9,897 bases of DNA from Bacillota bacterium (GCA_003242195.1 QGUQ01000044.1:1-9897), one strand, 5' to 3'; shown: positions 1 through 7,033, counted from the first letter of the stretch. Program-made: numbers and translations. The notes: generated by a model not told the origin, from the letters alone.

Positions 1-125
1 TCGCCGATCCCCGCCGCGCCGCCGGGTACGGCCTCAAGGAGGCGAGCGGTGATGTCCGCCTGCCGTCCCAGCCGCTCGGTCAGCCGCTCCAGGCCGGGCA
101 GGCTCTGGATCAATGTCCATGCCAC
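1..125 (-). CDS. N-terminus of a protein downstream of the ChlI-like ATPase (partial, cut by left edge)
   Basis: This is the only minus-strand frame that stays open from the end of the ATPase gene to the window edge. Read from a GTG at 125-123 (another GTG lies just upstream at 128-126), it gives about 41 residues beginning V-A-W-T-L-I-Q-S-L-P-G-L-E-R-L-T-E-R-L-G. It continues with R-Q-A-D-I-T-A-R-L-L-E-A-V-P. The composition is leucine-rich and amphipathic, as expected of real helical protein. The start would overlap the last codons of the ATPase gene, typical of translational coupling. ChlI/MoxR-type ATPases are commonly followed by a von Willebrand factor A (vWA) partner gene, so a vWA/CoxE-like protein is the most likely identity. 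No vWA motif lies in the visible part, so that is inference from position only. Confidence 0.45.
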   Translation of the reverse strand, partial: MAWTLIQSLPGLERLTERLGRQADITARLLEAVPGGAAGIG

Positions 126-1696
126 GACCGGATGGCCCGGTCCCGCGTGAGCTCCAGCAGGGGGCGCGCCCTGTGCAGCGGGGTGGTGGCGGCGGCGGCG
201 TCGGGCCGCAGGGGCGACCCGGCACCGGCACCCCCGCCCGTGCCATCACCGGCGCTGCCGAGCCTTCCGTCTCCGCCGGCCACCAGGGATCCCGACGCGT
301 TGCCACGGCCCAAGAGGTCCCGGAGCCGGCCCCAGACGCTTCCGGCCCCCTCCCGGGCGGGCGCCTGGGCGGCCAGCGACGCGGTCGCCCCGCCCGTCGC
401 CGCCTCCGCACCCTGCAGCCCGGCCGCCGGCGCGGCACCGGGCGCGCTGGCCCCAGCGGCGTGGCCGGCGCCCGGCAAGGGCAAGGCGCCGTCGGCGAGG
501 CGTACGGCCGGCCGGCCGTCACCCCCGGGCCGTCCCGCCCCCTCGTCCCGGCACAGGTACTCCAGGATCTCGCTCAGGGTGCCGGCTTCCACCCGGTGGC
601 GGAGCACCGCCGGCGCCACCTCCAGCAGGTCGCGGCCGGCCACCTCCGTCCGTCCCTCGCGGGCCGCATGCAGGGTCGCCGCCTGTCGCCAGGCTTCCAT
701 GGCGCGAAGGCTTTCCAGCCGAAAATGGACGTAGACGTCGGCTAGGAGGTCCAGGAGGCCGTCGGGGAAGGAGGGCCGCCTAGCCGCCAGTCGCCTCCAG
801 GGGTCAGGGGAGTCCGGTTCCTCCCCAGCCCGGCCGCCTGCCGGTCCGACGGTTCCGACCCGGGCCGGGGCCGGCGACGCGCTCCCTTCCGTGTTCGGCC
901 TCGCTCCGGGCGTCTCCGGGTTGGCCCGTTCGGCGGCCACGCCGGCCCCGGCAACCGAGGCCGTAGCATCGACGGCTGGCGCGTGGGCCAGCTCCAGGAT
1001 GCGCTTGACCAGCGACCGGTCCGCCGGTCGCCGCACGTCCAGGACCATGTCGAAACGATCCGAGAGCTGGCGCCGGATCTCCTCGAGGGGACCCGGCTCC
1101 TCGTCCGGATTCGAAGCGGCCCACACGGCGACGCGCAGGGGCAGCTCCACCGGCGGCAGCCCCGTCTCCTCGATCTGCAACCGGCCTGGCTTCGTCCCCA
1201 TGACGTCCAGCAGGCAGTCCACAAGATCGGGCGCGATGTCCGCCAGGCGATTGATCTCGTCCACCAGCACGATCCCGCGATGGGCCTGGGCCAGGGTACC
1301 CGGCAGCAGGGCCGCCTCGGGACGCGAGCGGTCCGTGAGACGGGTCAGGTCGAGGCTGCCCGTCACGGTGCCGACCTTGGCCGAGGGAGAGATCTCCCGG
1401 AAGGGCATGGGAATCCACTCGGTCCCGTGTTCGCGGATCTGCTCCTGGGTCCAGTGGGCGTGCAAGGGACAGTGGGGCGCCTGTGGGTCACAGTTGTACG
1501 GACAGCCGCGAATGCGCTCGATGCGCGGCAGGACGCGGCGGGCCGCCCGCAGGATGGTGGTCTTGCCCGTCCCGCGGACGCCCTCTGCGTGCAAGTGCAG
1601 GGGCTCTCCCCACAACTGGCCGAGGATGGACATCTCCACGGCCGAGAAAAGGTGCCGGTTGCCGTCGTGGCGGATCAACGCAGCGTAATCCTTCAT
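110..1696 (-). CDS. ChlI/MoxR-like AAA+ ATPase (magnesium-chelatase subunit I family)
   Basis: The product is 528 aa. The ATG at 1696 is chosen because GAGGGG sits 7 bases upstream; the frame's upstream extension to 1789 is low-complexity. Visible motifs are Walker A GVRGTGKTT (residues 39-47), Walker B IVLVDEIN (142-149; D146, E147), the conserved N196-P197, an arginine-finger-like LSDRF (211-215) and a helical lid with sensor-2-like LRAMEAW near 330. A Cys/His cluster at 65-81 (C65, C69, H75, C76, H79, H81) follows the first helix and could bind metal. Two Ala/Gly/Pro-rich stretches interrupt it, about 240-298 between core and lid and about 387-505 near the C-terminus. The core is close to ChlI/BchI, but no porphyrin or cobalamin gene is near. 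Such stand-alone members usually act with a vWA protein to remodel or metallate a client, so the substrate is unknown. It sits just downstream of the secDF terminator and so probably has its own promoter. Confidence 0.85.
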   Translation of the reverse strand: MKDYAALIRHDGNRHLFSAVEMSILGQLWGEPLHLHAEGVRGTGKTTILRAARRVLPRIERIRGCPYNCDPQAPHCPLHAHWTQEQIREHGTEWIPMPFREISPSAKVGTVTGSLDLTRLTDRSRPEAALLPGTLAQAHRGIVLVDEINRLADIAPDLVDCLLDVMGTKPGRLQIEETGLPPVELPLRVAVWAASNPDEEPGPLEEIRRQLSDRFDMVLDVRRPADRSLVKRILELAHAPAVDATASVAGAGVAAERANPETPGARPNTEGSASPAPARVGTVGPAGGRAGEEPDSPDPWRRLAARRPSFPDGLLDLLADVYVHFRLESLRAMEAWRQAATLHAAREGRTEVAGRDLLEVAPAVLRHRVEAGTLSEILEYLCRDEGAGRPGGDGRPAVRLADGALPLPGAGHAAGASAPGAAPAAGLQGAEAATGGATASLAAQAPAREGAGSVWGRLRDLLGRGNASGSLVAGGDGRLGSAGDGTGGGAGAGSPLRPDAAAATTPLHRARPLLELTRDRAIRSWHGH

Positions 1697-1795
1697 CCTC
1701 GCACCCCTCGCCCGCCTGGTGTCTTGCCCGGCCGCGGTTCCCCGCCGGGCGGCGCTGGCAGTGGCGGCGCAGGATAGTCTGGCCTCCACTGCGAC

Positions 1796-1827
1796 AAAAA
1801 AACCACCGGACCGGCTGGTCCGGTGGT
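1796..1827 (-). terminator. Intrinsic terminator of the secDF operon
   Basis: In minus orientation an 11-bp perfect stem (1827-1817 with 1812-1802, ACCACCGGACC) encloses the 4-base loop AGCC. It runs straight into seven U (plus-strand A-run 1796-1802). It lies about 60 bases after the secF stop and before the ATPase gene, so it separates the two transcription units. Confidence 0.93.
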
Positions 1828-1889
1828 GGCGCTTCGTGGCCGGCGGCCCGCAGGACGGCAGCGTTGGGGGAATCCCCCGCCGGAGCCCT

Positions 1890-2780
1890 TCACCCCGTCG
1901 CCCGCGCCTGCGTCTCCCGCGACGCCGCCCACTGCCGCAACACGTACCACAGCGGGCTGGCTACGAAGATGGACGAGTAGGTACCGAAGAAGATGCCGAT
2001 GAACATCGCCCCGGCGAAGGTGCGCACCGTCTCGCCACCGAAGGCGATCACCGCTAGGAGGGCGAGGAGCGTGGTGGTTCCCGTCAGCAACGAGCGCCGC
2101 AAGACCTGGCGAATGGACCGGTCCACCAGCTCGTCCAGGGGCTCCTTGCGGCGGAGCCTCAGGTTCTCGCGGATGCGATCGAACACGACCACCGTGTCAT
2201 TGATGGAGTAACCGAAGACCGTGAGGAGGGCCGCGATGAAGGAGGAGTCGACCTCCCACTGCAGCAGGGCGAATAGGCCGATGGTGACGAACACGTCATG
2301 CAGCATGGCGATGATGGCCGCCAGGGCGAAGCGGAACTCGAAGCGGACGGTCATGTAGAGGATCATCCCGACCGTCGCCAGCGCCAGGGCCAGGAGCCCC
2401 CGCTGCTTGATCTCCCGGCCGATGACCGGGCTGATGCTGTCGAACTGGTCGAGGTGCACCGGCGCCACCTTTTCCTTCAAGTCGGCCAGGACCCGCTGCT
2501 TGGTCGCCTCGTCCACGTGGGGCGTGCGCACGATGGCGACCCGCCCGCCCTCGGCCAGCTGGACGATGGCGTCATCTCCGACGCCGTTCTCGGCCAGAAC
2601 CCGGCGCACCTCTTCCGCCTGCACCTGCTCCTCGAAGGTTAGGGTCCAGGCCGTGCCGCCGGTGAACTCGACGTTGTAGTTCAAGCCGCGGACCGCCCAG
2701 GCAACCATGCCCGCTACCAGGAGTAGCAGGGAGACGGCGAAGGCGATGCCCCGGGACCGGACGAAGGAGAAGCCCTTCAC
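1890..2780 (-). CDS. secF: Protein translocase subunit SecF
   Basis: The 296-aa product is an accessory membrane subunit of the Sec translocon. With SecD it uses the proton-motive force to help pull proteins across the membrane. TM1 lies at about 11-30 and is followed by the family VEFTGG motif (37-42). An extracytoplasmic domain spans about 45-125, and five further hydrophobic segments lie between about 127 and 280. The conserved TM4 motif FGYSINDTVVVFDRIREN lies at 189-206, with D195 at the proton-path position. Length is typical for a separate SecF. It starts with GTG overlapping the secD TGA by 4 bases (GTGA), with GAGG just upstream, so translation is coupled to secD. The gene ends about 60 bases before a strong terminator. 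Identity is certain on motif grounds. Confidence 0.97.
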   Translation of the reverse strand: MKGFSFVRSRGIAFAVSLLLLVAGMVAWAVRGLNYNVEFTGGTAWTLTFEEQVQAEEVRRVLAENGVGDDAIVQLAEGGRVAIVRTPHVDEATKQRVLADLKEKVAPVHLDQFDSISPVIGREIKQRGLLALALATVGMILYMTVRFEFRFALAAIIAMLHDVFVTIGLFALLQWEVDSSFIAALLTVFGYSINDTVVVFDRIRENLRLRRKEPLDELVDRSIRQVLRRSLLTGTTTLLALLAVIAFGGETVRTFAGAMFIGIFFGTYSSIFVASPLWYVLRQWAASRETQARATG

Positions 2781-4024
2781 CGCGCCTCACCCCTTACCCC
2801 GAACAGCCGCGCCGGCTGCCGGAACAGTTCCGCGTCGATGAGATTGCGCAGGAGGAAGCGGGTCAGGGTGATAGCGGTGAACATGCTGGCCACCACACCC
2901 ACCGCCAGCGTGACCGCGAAGCCCCGCACCGGCCCCGTGCCCAGCCAGTAGAGCACGGCGGCGGCGATGAGCGTGGTCAGGTTGGAGTCCAGGATCGCGC
3001 TGAAGGCGTTGCGGAACCCCGCATCCAGGGCCGAGCGGATGGTCTTGCCCAGCTGCAGCTCCTCCTTGATGCGCTCGTAGATGAGGACGTTGGCGTCGAC
3101 GGCCATGCCCACCGACATGACGAACCCGGCGATGCCGGGCAGCGTTAGCGTGGCCCGCAGCCCGTACAGGGCACCGGCGGTGATCAGCATGTACGTGGCC
3201 AGCGCGACCACCGCCCAGAACCCGGGGATCCGGTACACGACGATCATGAAGGCGGCCACGGCCGCAGCGCCGACGATGACCGCCTGGACGCTGCGCTGCA
3301 CCGACTCCTCGCCCAGGGTGGCGGACACGGTGCGGTTCTCCACGATCCGCAGGTCCACCGGCAGCGCGCCGTAGCGGAGGGCGACCGCCAGGTGCTGGGC
3401 CTCCTCGAAGGAGTCTAGGCCCTTGATCACCGCTTGGCCGTCAACAATGGGTTCGTCCACCGTGGGTGCCGAGACCACTTCATCATCCAAAACGATGGCG
3501 ATGGGCTTCCCCACCAGCTTGCTGGTCGCCTCGGCGAACTTGCGGGTCCCCTCCTCGTTGAAACGCAGCTGTACCAGGGGATTGCCGGCCTGGTCGGCCA
3601 CCACCTGGATGCCGCTCGACACTAGCTGGTCGCCGGTGACGATCACTTTCCCGTCGGGCCCGCGGAACTCCAGCCGCGCCGTGCGGCCGATGGTCTCGAT
3701 GGCTTGCTGGGTGTCCGTCACCCCGGCCAGCTCCACGACGATGCGGTCGTCGCCCTGGCGCTGGATCACCGGCTCCGCCACGCCCAGGGCGTCCACCCGG
3801 TTGCGGATGATCTCGATGGCGTCATCGATCTTCTCCCGGGTCACCGGGTTGCCGGGCTTGTCCACGCCCTGCAGAACCACCCGCACGCCCCCGGCCAGGT
3901 CGAGCCCGCGATTGATCCTGGCAGGCAGTCGGAAACCGTAAAGCGCCCAGGTGCACGTCCCGACGATGGCCGCCAGCGCCAGTAGCAGCGACAGCGCGGC
4001 TTTCCACCTACGGCGCGCTCGCAT
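2777..4024 (-). CDS. secD: Protein translocase subunit SecD
   Basis: The product is 415 aa from the ATG at 4024, the usual size for Gram-positive SecD. It partners SecF in the Sec membrane machinery. A basic N-terminus (MRARRRWK) leads into TM1 at about 9-28, followed by the family motif RGLDLAGG (39-46). A large extracytoplasmic region comes next, then the C-terminal five-TM SecD/SecF domain. This holds the motif GMAVDANVLIYERIKEE, whose Asp residues are the proposed proton relay. The frame is open upstream to a GTG at 4102, with another ATG at 4057. I prefer 4024 because it gives a normal SecD N-terminus and has AGGAGGGGG upstream, although 11 bases away. The 4057 ATG has no Shine-Dalgarno and abuts an inverted repeat. 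secD overlaps secF by 4 bases. Expression is probably controlled through the leader terminator at 4104-4146. Confidence 0.95.
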   Translation of the reverse strand: MRARRRWKAALSLLLALAAIVGTCTWALYGFRLPARINRGLDLAGGVRVVLQGVDKPGNPVTREKIDDAIEIIRNRVDALGVAEPVIQRQGDDRIVVELAGVTDTQQAIETIGRTARLEFRGPDGKVIVTGDQLVSSGIQVVADQAGNPLVQLRFNEEGTRKFAEATSKLVGKPIAIVLDDEVVSAPTVDEPIVDGQAVIKGLDSFEEAQHLAVALRYGALPVDLRIVENRTVSATLGEESVQRSVQAVIVGAAAVAAFMIVVYRIPGFWAVVALATYMLITAGALYGLRATLTLPGIAGFVMSVGMAVDANVLIYERIKEELQLGKTIRSALDAGFRNAFSAILDSNLTTLIAAAVLYWLGTGPVRGFAVTLAVGVVASMFTAITLTRFLLRNLIDAELFRQPARLFGVRGEAR

Positions 4025-4056
4025 GCCCTCCGCCGCCCCCTCCTCAACCGGCTTCA

Positions 4057-4080
4057 TCGATCGAAGGATGGTACGATCGA
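4057..4080 (-). repeat. Inverted repeat in the secD leader
   Basis: Seven-base arms TCGATCG (4057-4063) and CGATCGA (4074-4080) flank a 10-base spacer, forming a possible small hairpin in the secD transcript. The core CGATCG appears a third time at 4125-4130, in the loop of the upstream terminator hairpin, so the two elements could pair with each other. A functional role is unproven. Confidence 0.4.
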
Positions 4081-4103
4081 GCGAACAAAAGGAAAATATC
4101 ACG

Positions 4104-4146
4104 AAAAAACGCGGCCCCTCGCGGCGATCGAATCCGCGACGGCCGC
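4104..4146 (-). terminator. Intrinsic terminator / candidate attenuator in the secDF leader
   Basis: Read on the minus strand, GCGGCC (4146-4141) pairs with GGCCGC (4116-4111). Inside it, TCGCGG (4139-4134) pairs with CCGCGA (4124-4119), with a small G/GG internal loop and a 9-base apical loop. One G and then six U (4109-4104) follow. The shape is that of a strong Rho-independent terminator. It lies about 80 bases after the selB stop and could serve selB. It also lies downstream of the best secD promoter (4168-4197) and upstream of the secD start, which is the layout of an attenuator. Confidence 0.8.
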
Positions 4147-4167
4147 TAGGTGCCTCGCACGGGTTTG

Positions 4168-4197
4168 ATTATATCACCCGGGAGGCGGGCACCACAA
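4168..4197 (-). promoter_or_regulatory. Extended -10 promoter upstream of secDF
   Basis: On the minus strand a perfect TATAAT (4173-4168) is preceded by TG one base away (TGATATAAT), making an extended -10. A weak -35, TTGTGG (4197-4192), sits 18 bases upstream. It lies in a locally AT-rich patch between selB and secD. Transcription from it would start near 4160 and carry a leader of about 135 bases containing the terminator hairpin. Confidence 0.7.
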
Positions 4198-4226
4198 CGC
4201 ACGGCTCGTGGTGCGCGGCCGCCGGC

Positions 4227-6191
4227 CTAGCGGCGGGCGGGGCGTGGCGGCCCCGCGTCGCTCCCGGCGCCGGCAAGCACGCGCCGCAAGTCGCCCTCGC
4301 GCCGGGTCCAGCGCTGGCGATCGAAGTACTCCAGTAGGGGGACGACGTAGCGGCGGGTGGTCCCAAGGGCGTCCCGCGCCTGGGCCACCGTGAAGGGACC
4401 CGCCGCCGCCTCGAGCCCGCGCAGCCGCGCCAGCGCCTCCGCGACGGCGGAGCGGGCGAACCACAGGTCCTCGGCGACGCGCACCAGCGCTCCCTCTTGT
4501 TCCAGCAAGCTCAGCAGGTGAACGGCTTCCTCCCGGGGAACGCCCGCCGCCTCGGCCGCCGCCCCGGGGTCGGCGGGCGGCGCCAGCCCCGCGCTCTCGT
4601 ACACCCTGGCCATCCGCTCCAACTTCTCGGCGACGGCACGGTCGGCCTGGGGCCGCCAGCCCGGCAGGCACACCCACTCGCCCCGCGCCTCCACCTGGCC
4701 GGCCGCCACCCACTCGCCCAGCAGGGCGTTGAACCGCCGCGTATCGCCACCGGGCAACACGACCTGTCGCAGCTCCTCGCGCGGCATGCCCGGCTGCACG
4801 GGGTGGTCCCGGTGAAAGGCCGCCAGCGCCTCGCGAGCGCGCCGCAGCAACCGATCAAAGGCACCGGCGGCGATCCATGCCCCCTCCCCGGCCGGCCGCA
4901 CCCGGCCCTCCCGGGCCAATCGCTCCAGGACCGGCGCGAGCTGTAGTGGGGAGCGCCCCGTCTGCCGCACCAGATCCCCCAGCTCCACCACGCCTCCGTC
5001 CAGCTGGAGGCGCGCTAGTACGGCCTCGGCCGGGTCGGCGGCCAGGAAGGCCTCCAGCAGCGGGATGGCCGCGGCGTCGCGCCGCCGCCAGCGGCGCCCC
5101 GTATCGGCCACGACGCCACCGCCGGCGGTATGCATGGGCGAGTAGGTGCGCAGGACGAACCGGTCGCCCGGCGCCGCCACCACCGGCTGCTCGGCCCGGA
5201 ACAACACCCAACCCGTGCCGCCCGGAGCGATCTCGTCGCCGGGGTCCAGGAGCGTGACCCGGCCGATCACCTCGCTGGCACCCGTGTGCAGGCGCAGGCG
5301 CTGGTCGTGGCGCAGGGGCTTGCCCGCACCCGGCAGCCAGCGCACGCGGCACGTCAACAACCGTTCCGCCCGCAGGGTACCCGGCGGTAGCAGCACCTGG
5401 CCGCGGTGCAGCTCCCGGTGGTCCACACCGGCCAGGTTGGCCGCCACCCGCTGCCCGGCCACGGCCCGCCCCACCTCGCGGCCGTGCACCTGCAGGTGGC
5501 GCACCCGCACCTCCAGCCCTCCCGGCTCGACCACGAGCCTCTGGTCGCGCTCCAGCGTGCCGGCGACCAGCGTCCCTGTCACCACGGTGCCGAATCCGGC
5601 GACGGTGAAGACGCGATCAATGGGCAGGCGCGGCAGGCCGTCCAGCTGGCGGGCAGGCAGGGACGGCAGGAGGTCCACAATGGCCTGGACAAGCCGGTCG
5701 AGGCCCTCACCGGTCACCGCCGAGACGCGCACGATGGGCGCACCGGCAAGGAAGCTGCCCGCCAGTGCGGCGCGCACGTCCTCTTCCACAAGCTGCAGCC
5801 ACTCCTCGTCCCGCACCAGATCGACTTTCGTGAGGGCGACGAGGCCGCGCCGGATCCCCAGCAGCTGGAGGATGTCCAGGTGCTCCGTCGTTTGCGGCAT
5901 GACGCCCTCGTCGGCCGCCACCACCAGGAGCACCAGGTCGATGCCGTGGACTCCCGCCACCATGTTATGGATGAACCGCTCGTGCCCCGGCACGTCGATG
6001 ATGGCGGCACTGCGCCCGTCGGGCAAGCGGAACTCGGCGAAGCCCAGGTCGATGGAGATGCCGCGCCGTTTCTCTTCCTTCAAGCGGTCCGTATCCACGC
6101 CCGTCAGGGCCTTGACCAGCGTAGTCTTGCCGTGGTCGACGTGGCCGGCCGTTCCGATGACGACCGGCGTCGTGGCCCGTTCATCCTGCAA
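4227..6191 (-). CDS. selB: Selenocysteine-specific translation elongation factor SelB
   Basis: The product is about 654 aa from a TTG at 6191. It is a GTPase that delivers Sec-tRNA to UGA codons marked by a SECIS element. GTPase motifs are G1 GHVDHGKT (16-23), the SelB-type G2 region RGISIDLGFA (43-52), G3 DVPGHE (66-71), G4 TKVD (121-124) and G5 SAVTG (157-161). EF-Tu-like beta-barrel domains follow (VFTVAGFGTVVTGT near 205). The C-terminal half carries the winged-helix domains that bind SECIS RNA in this family. Length fits bacterial SelB (about 610-640 aa). The frame is open to a GTG at 6221, but that start adds an unlikely N-terminus and reaches the -35 region of the divergent tRNA promoter, so TTG 6191 is preferred with moderate certainty. 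No selA, selD or tRNA-Sec is visible beside it. Confidence 0.95.
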   Translation of the reverse strand: MQDERATTPVVIGTAGHVDHGKTTLVKALTGVDTDRLKEEKRRGISIDLGFAEFRLPDGRSAAIIDVPGHERFIHNMVAGVHGIDLVLLVVAADEGVMPQTTEHLDILQLLGIRRGLVALTKVDLVRDEEWLQLVEEDVRAALAGSFLAGAPIVRVSAVTGEGLDRLVQAIVDLLPSLPARQLDGLPRLPIDRVFTVAGFGTVVTGTLVAGTLERDQRLVVEPGGLEVRVRHLQVHGREVGRAVAGQRVAANLAGVDHRELHRGQVLLPPGTLRAERLLTCRVRWLPGAGKPLRHDQRLRLHTGASEVIGRVTLLDPGDEIAPGGTGWVLFRAEQPVVAAPGDRFVLRTYSPMHTAGGGVVADTGRRWRRRDAAAIPLLEAFLAADPAEAVLARLQLDGGVVELGDLVRQTGRSPLQLAPVLERLAREGRVRPAGEGAWIAAGAFDRLLRRAREALAAFHRDHPVQPGMPREELRQVVLPGGDTRRFNALLGEWVAAGQVEARGEWVCLPGWRPQADRAVAEKLERMARVYESAGLAPPADPGAAAEAAGVPREEAVHLLSLLEQEGALVRVAEDLWFARSAVAEALARLRGLEAAAGPFTVAQARDALGTTRRYVVPLLEYFDRQRWTRREGDLRRVLAGAGSDAGPPRPARR

Positions 6192-6211
6192 CCGGCATCC
6201 GTCCCCCCAAA

Positions 6212-6240
6212 TTGACAACACCCCGGGGCCACTCTATAAT
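6212..6240 (+). promoter_or_regulatory. Consensus sigma-A promoter of tRNA-Pro
   Basis: TTGACA (6212-6217) and TATAAT (6235-6240) are separated by exactly 17 bases, a perfect match to the housekeeping consensus. Transcription would start near 6247, about 34 bases before the tRNA. The -35 box lies close to the divergent selB start region, so the two units may interfere. Confidence 0.92.
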
Positions 6241-6280
6241 GCCAGTTGTAGCGCCCGCACCCCCGCCGGTGCGACGCTGC

Positions 6281-6355
6281 CGGGCCGTAGCGCAGCTTGG
6301 TTAGCGCGCCACGTTCGGGACGTGGAGGTCGCCGGTTCAAATCCGGCCGGCCCGA
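6281..6355 (+). tRNA. tRNA-Pro, anticodon CGG
   Basis: A complete cloverleaf can be drawn. The acceptor stem CGGGCCG (6281-6287) pairs with CGGCCCG (6348-6354), followed by discriminator A at 6355. The D stem is GCGC/GCGC. The anticodon stem CCACG/CGTGG has loop TTCGGGA, with anticodon CGG at 6316-6318 reading CCG (Pro). A 5-base variable loop follows, then T arm GCCGG-TTCAAAT-CCGGC. The base after the discriminator starts CAC, so the CCA tail is not encoded and must be added by CCA-adding enzyme. Codon CCG is expected to be common in this GC-rich genome. The gene stands alone between its own promoter and terminator. Confidence 0.97.
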
Positions 6356-6381
6356 CACCGAACAGGACCCCATACCGAGGG

Positions 6382-6408
6382 AAAGGAACGGGCGGCCGTT
6401 CCTTTTTT
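6382..6408 (+). terminator. Intrinsic terminator of the tRNA-Pro unit
   Basis: A perfect 10-bp stem, AAAGGAACGG (6382-6391) with CCGTTCCTTT (6396-6405), has loop GCGG and a six-T run at 6403-6408. It sits 26 bases after the tRNA. It immediately follows the stop codon of the convergent Nudix gene and may act weakly for that gene too, since the opposite strand has only three U after the stem. Confidence 0.93.
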
Positions 6409-6409
6409 C

Positions 6410-6967
6410 TTATTCCTGGCCTTCGCGGCCGCCCGTCTCGTGGGCCGTTTCGCTCCCGCCGTCACCGTCTCCCCGCGCCTCCGCAACGGTCTCGCCCACG
6501 GGCTCTCCGTCGCGTGGCACCCTCAGGCCGACGCGCTCGCCGGCCGCCTCCAGCGTCGGGCGTAGGTTCTCGTAGCTGCAGCGGGCCAGCGCCTCCTCAA
6601 AGGACAGCCAGGCGGCATCGCGGATCTCCTCACGCTGGATGCGGAGATTGTCGTTGAGGGCCCGTACCAGGAAGTAGTGAACGGTCTTGTGTACCTCTTG
6701 GCCCCGGTCGAAGAACTGGTACCGCACCGGGGGCAAGGCGTCCTGGACGGAACCGACGATGCCCGTTTCCTCGCGGATCTCGCGCAGGGCGGCATCCACC
6801 GGCGCCTCACCGGGCTCGATGCCGCCCTTGGGCAGGCACCAGTGACCGTAGGCGTCGAGGATCATGAGGAACCGGTACCCACCGGCGCCGGCGTCACCGG
6901 CCGGCACCCCCTCTGCCGGCCGTACCCTACGGTAAACGACACCGCCGGCCGCCTCGCGTTCCACCAT
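6410..6967 (-). CDS. Nudix hydrolase (MutT / diadenosine polyphosphatase-like)
   Basis: The product is 185 aa. It would hydrolyse a nucleoside diphosphate linked to another moiety, using Mg2+ or Mn2+. The Nudix box is complete at 48-70: G48, E54, R62-E63, E66-E67, G69 and I70 match Gx5Ex7REUxEExGU exactly. The preceding HWCLPKGG (42-49) is the usual lead-in and resembles Ap4A-hydrolase-type members, but the substrate cannot be fixed from sequence. Residues from about 150 on form a polar Gly/Glu/Asp-rich tail beyond the domain. The ATG at 6967 is chosen because GGGGGGAGG lies 8 bases upstream; the frame is open further upstream but that part is low-complexity. It is transcribed divergently from the XRE regulator and converges on tRNA-Pro. 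No good -10/-35 pair is evident upstream. Confidence 0.92.
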   Translation of the reverse strand: MVEREAAGGVVYRRVRPAEGVPAGDAGAGGYRFLMILDAYGHWCLPKGGIEPGEAPVDAALREIREETGIVGSVQDALPPVRYQFFDRGQEVHKTVHYFLVRALNDNLRIQREEIRDAAWLSFEEALARCSYENLRPTLEAAGERVGLRVPRDGEPVGETVAEARGDGDGGSETAHETGGREGQE

Positions 6968-7033
6968 GGTCCCATCCTCCCCCCGTCCAGCCACCATCGC
7001 AAACCGGCCGCGGCGGCCCGCCCGGCTTCCGGC

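Noticed and set aside
34..120. Minus-strand ATG at 120 as start of the gene after the ATPase.
   Set aside because: That frame closes at 34 after 28 codons; the neighbouring frame stays open to the edge with better composition.
891..1777. Two overlapping plus-strand open frames opposite the ATPase gene.
   Set aside because: Antisense to clear Walker A and B motifs; no plausible Shine-Dalgarno or domain.
1771..1797. Possible promoter for the ATPase gene (TTGTCG, 15-base spacer, TATCCT on the minus strand).
   Set aside because: Only 4 of 6 matches in each box, short spacing, and the -35 lies in the terminator U-tract; not strong enough to annotate.
4025..4102. N-terminal extension of SecD to 4057 or 4102, or a leader arrest peptide upstream of secD.
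   Set aside because: No Shine-Dalgarno at 4102 or 4057, and the extension is unlike SecD N-termini. Other leader frames are only a few codons long (GTG at about 4159 closes after 4 codons).
6281..6355. tRNA beside selB as tRNA-Sec.
   Set aside because: Anticodon is CGG, not TCA; the variable loop is 5 bases and the acceptor stem is 7 bp, so it is an ordinary tRNA-Pro.
5146..6657. 503-codon plus-strand open frame across selB and the tRNA.
   Set aside because: Antisense shadow of selB caused by high GC. The translation is Arg/Ser/Pro-rich, shows no domain pattern and runs through the tRNA gene and terminator.
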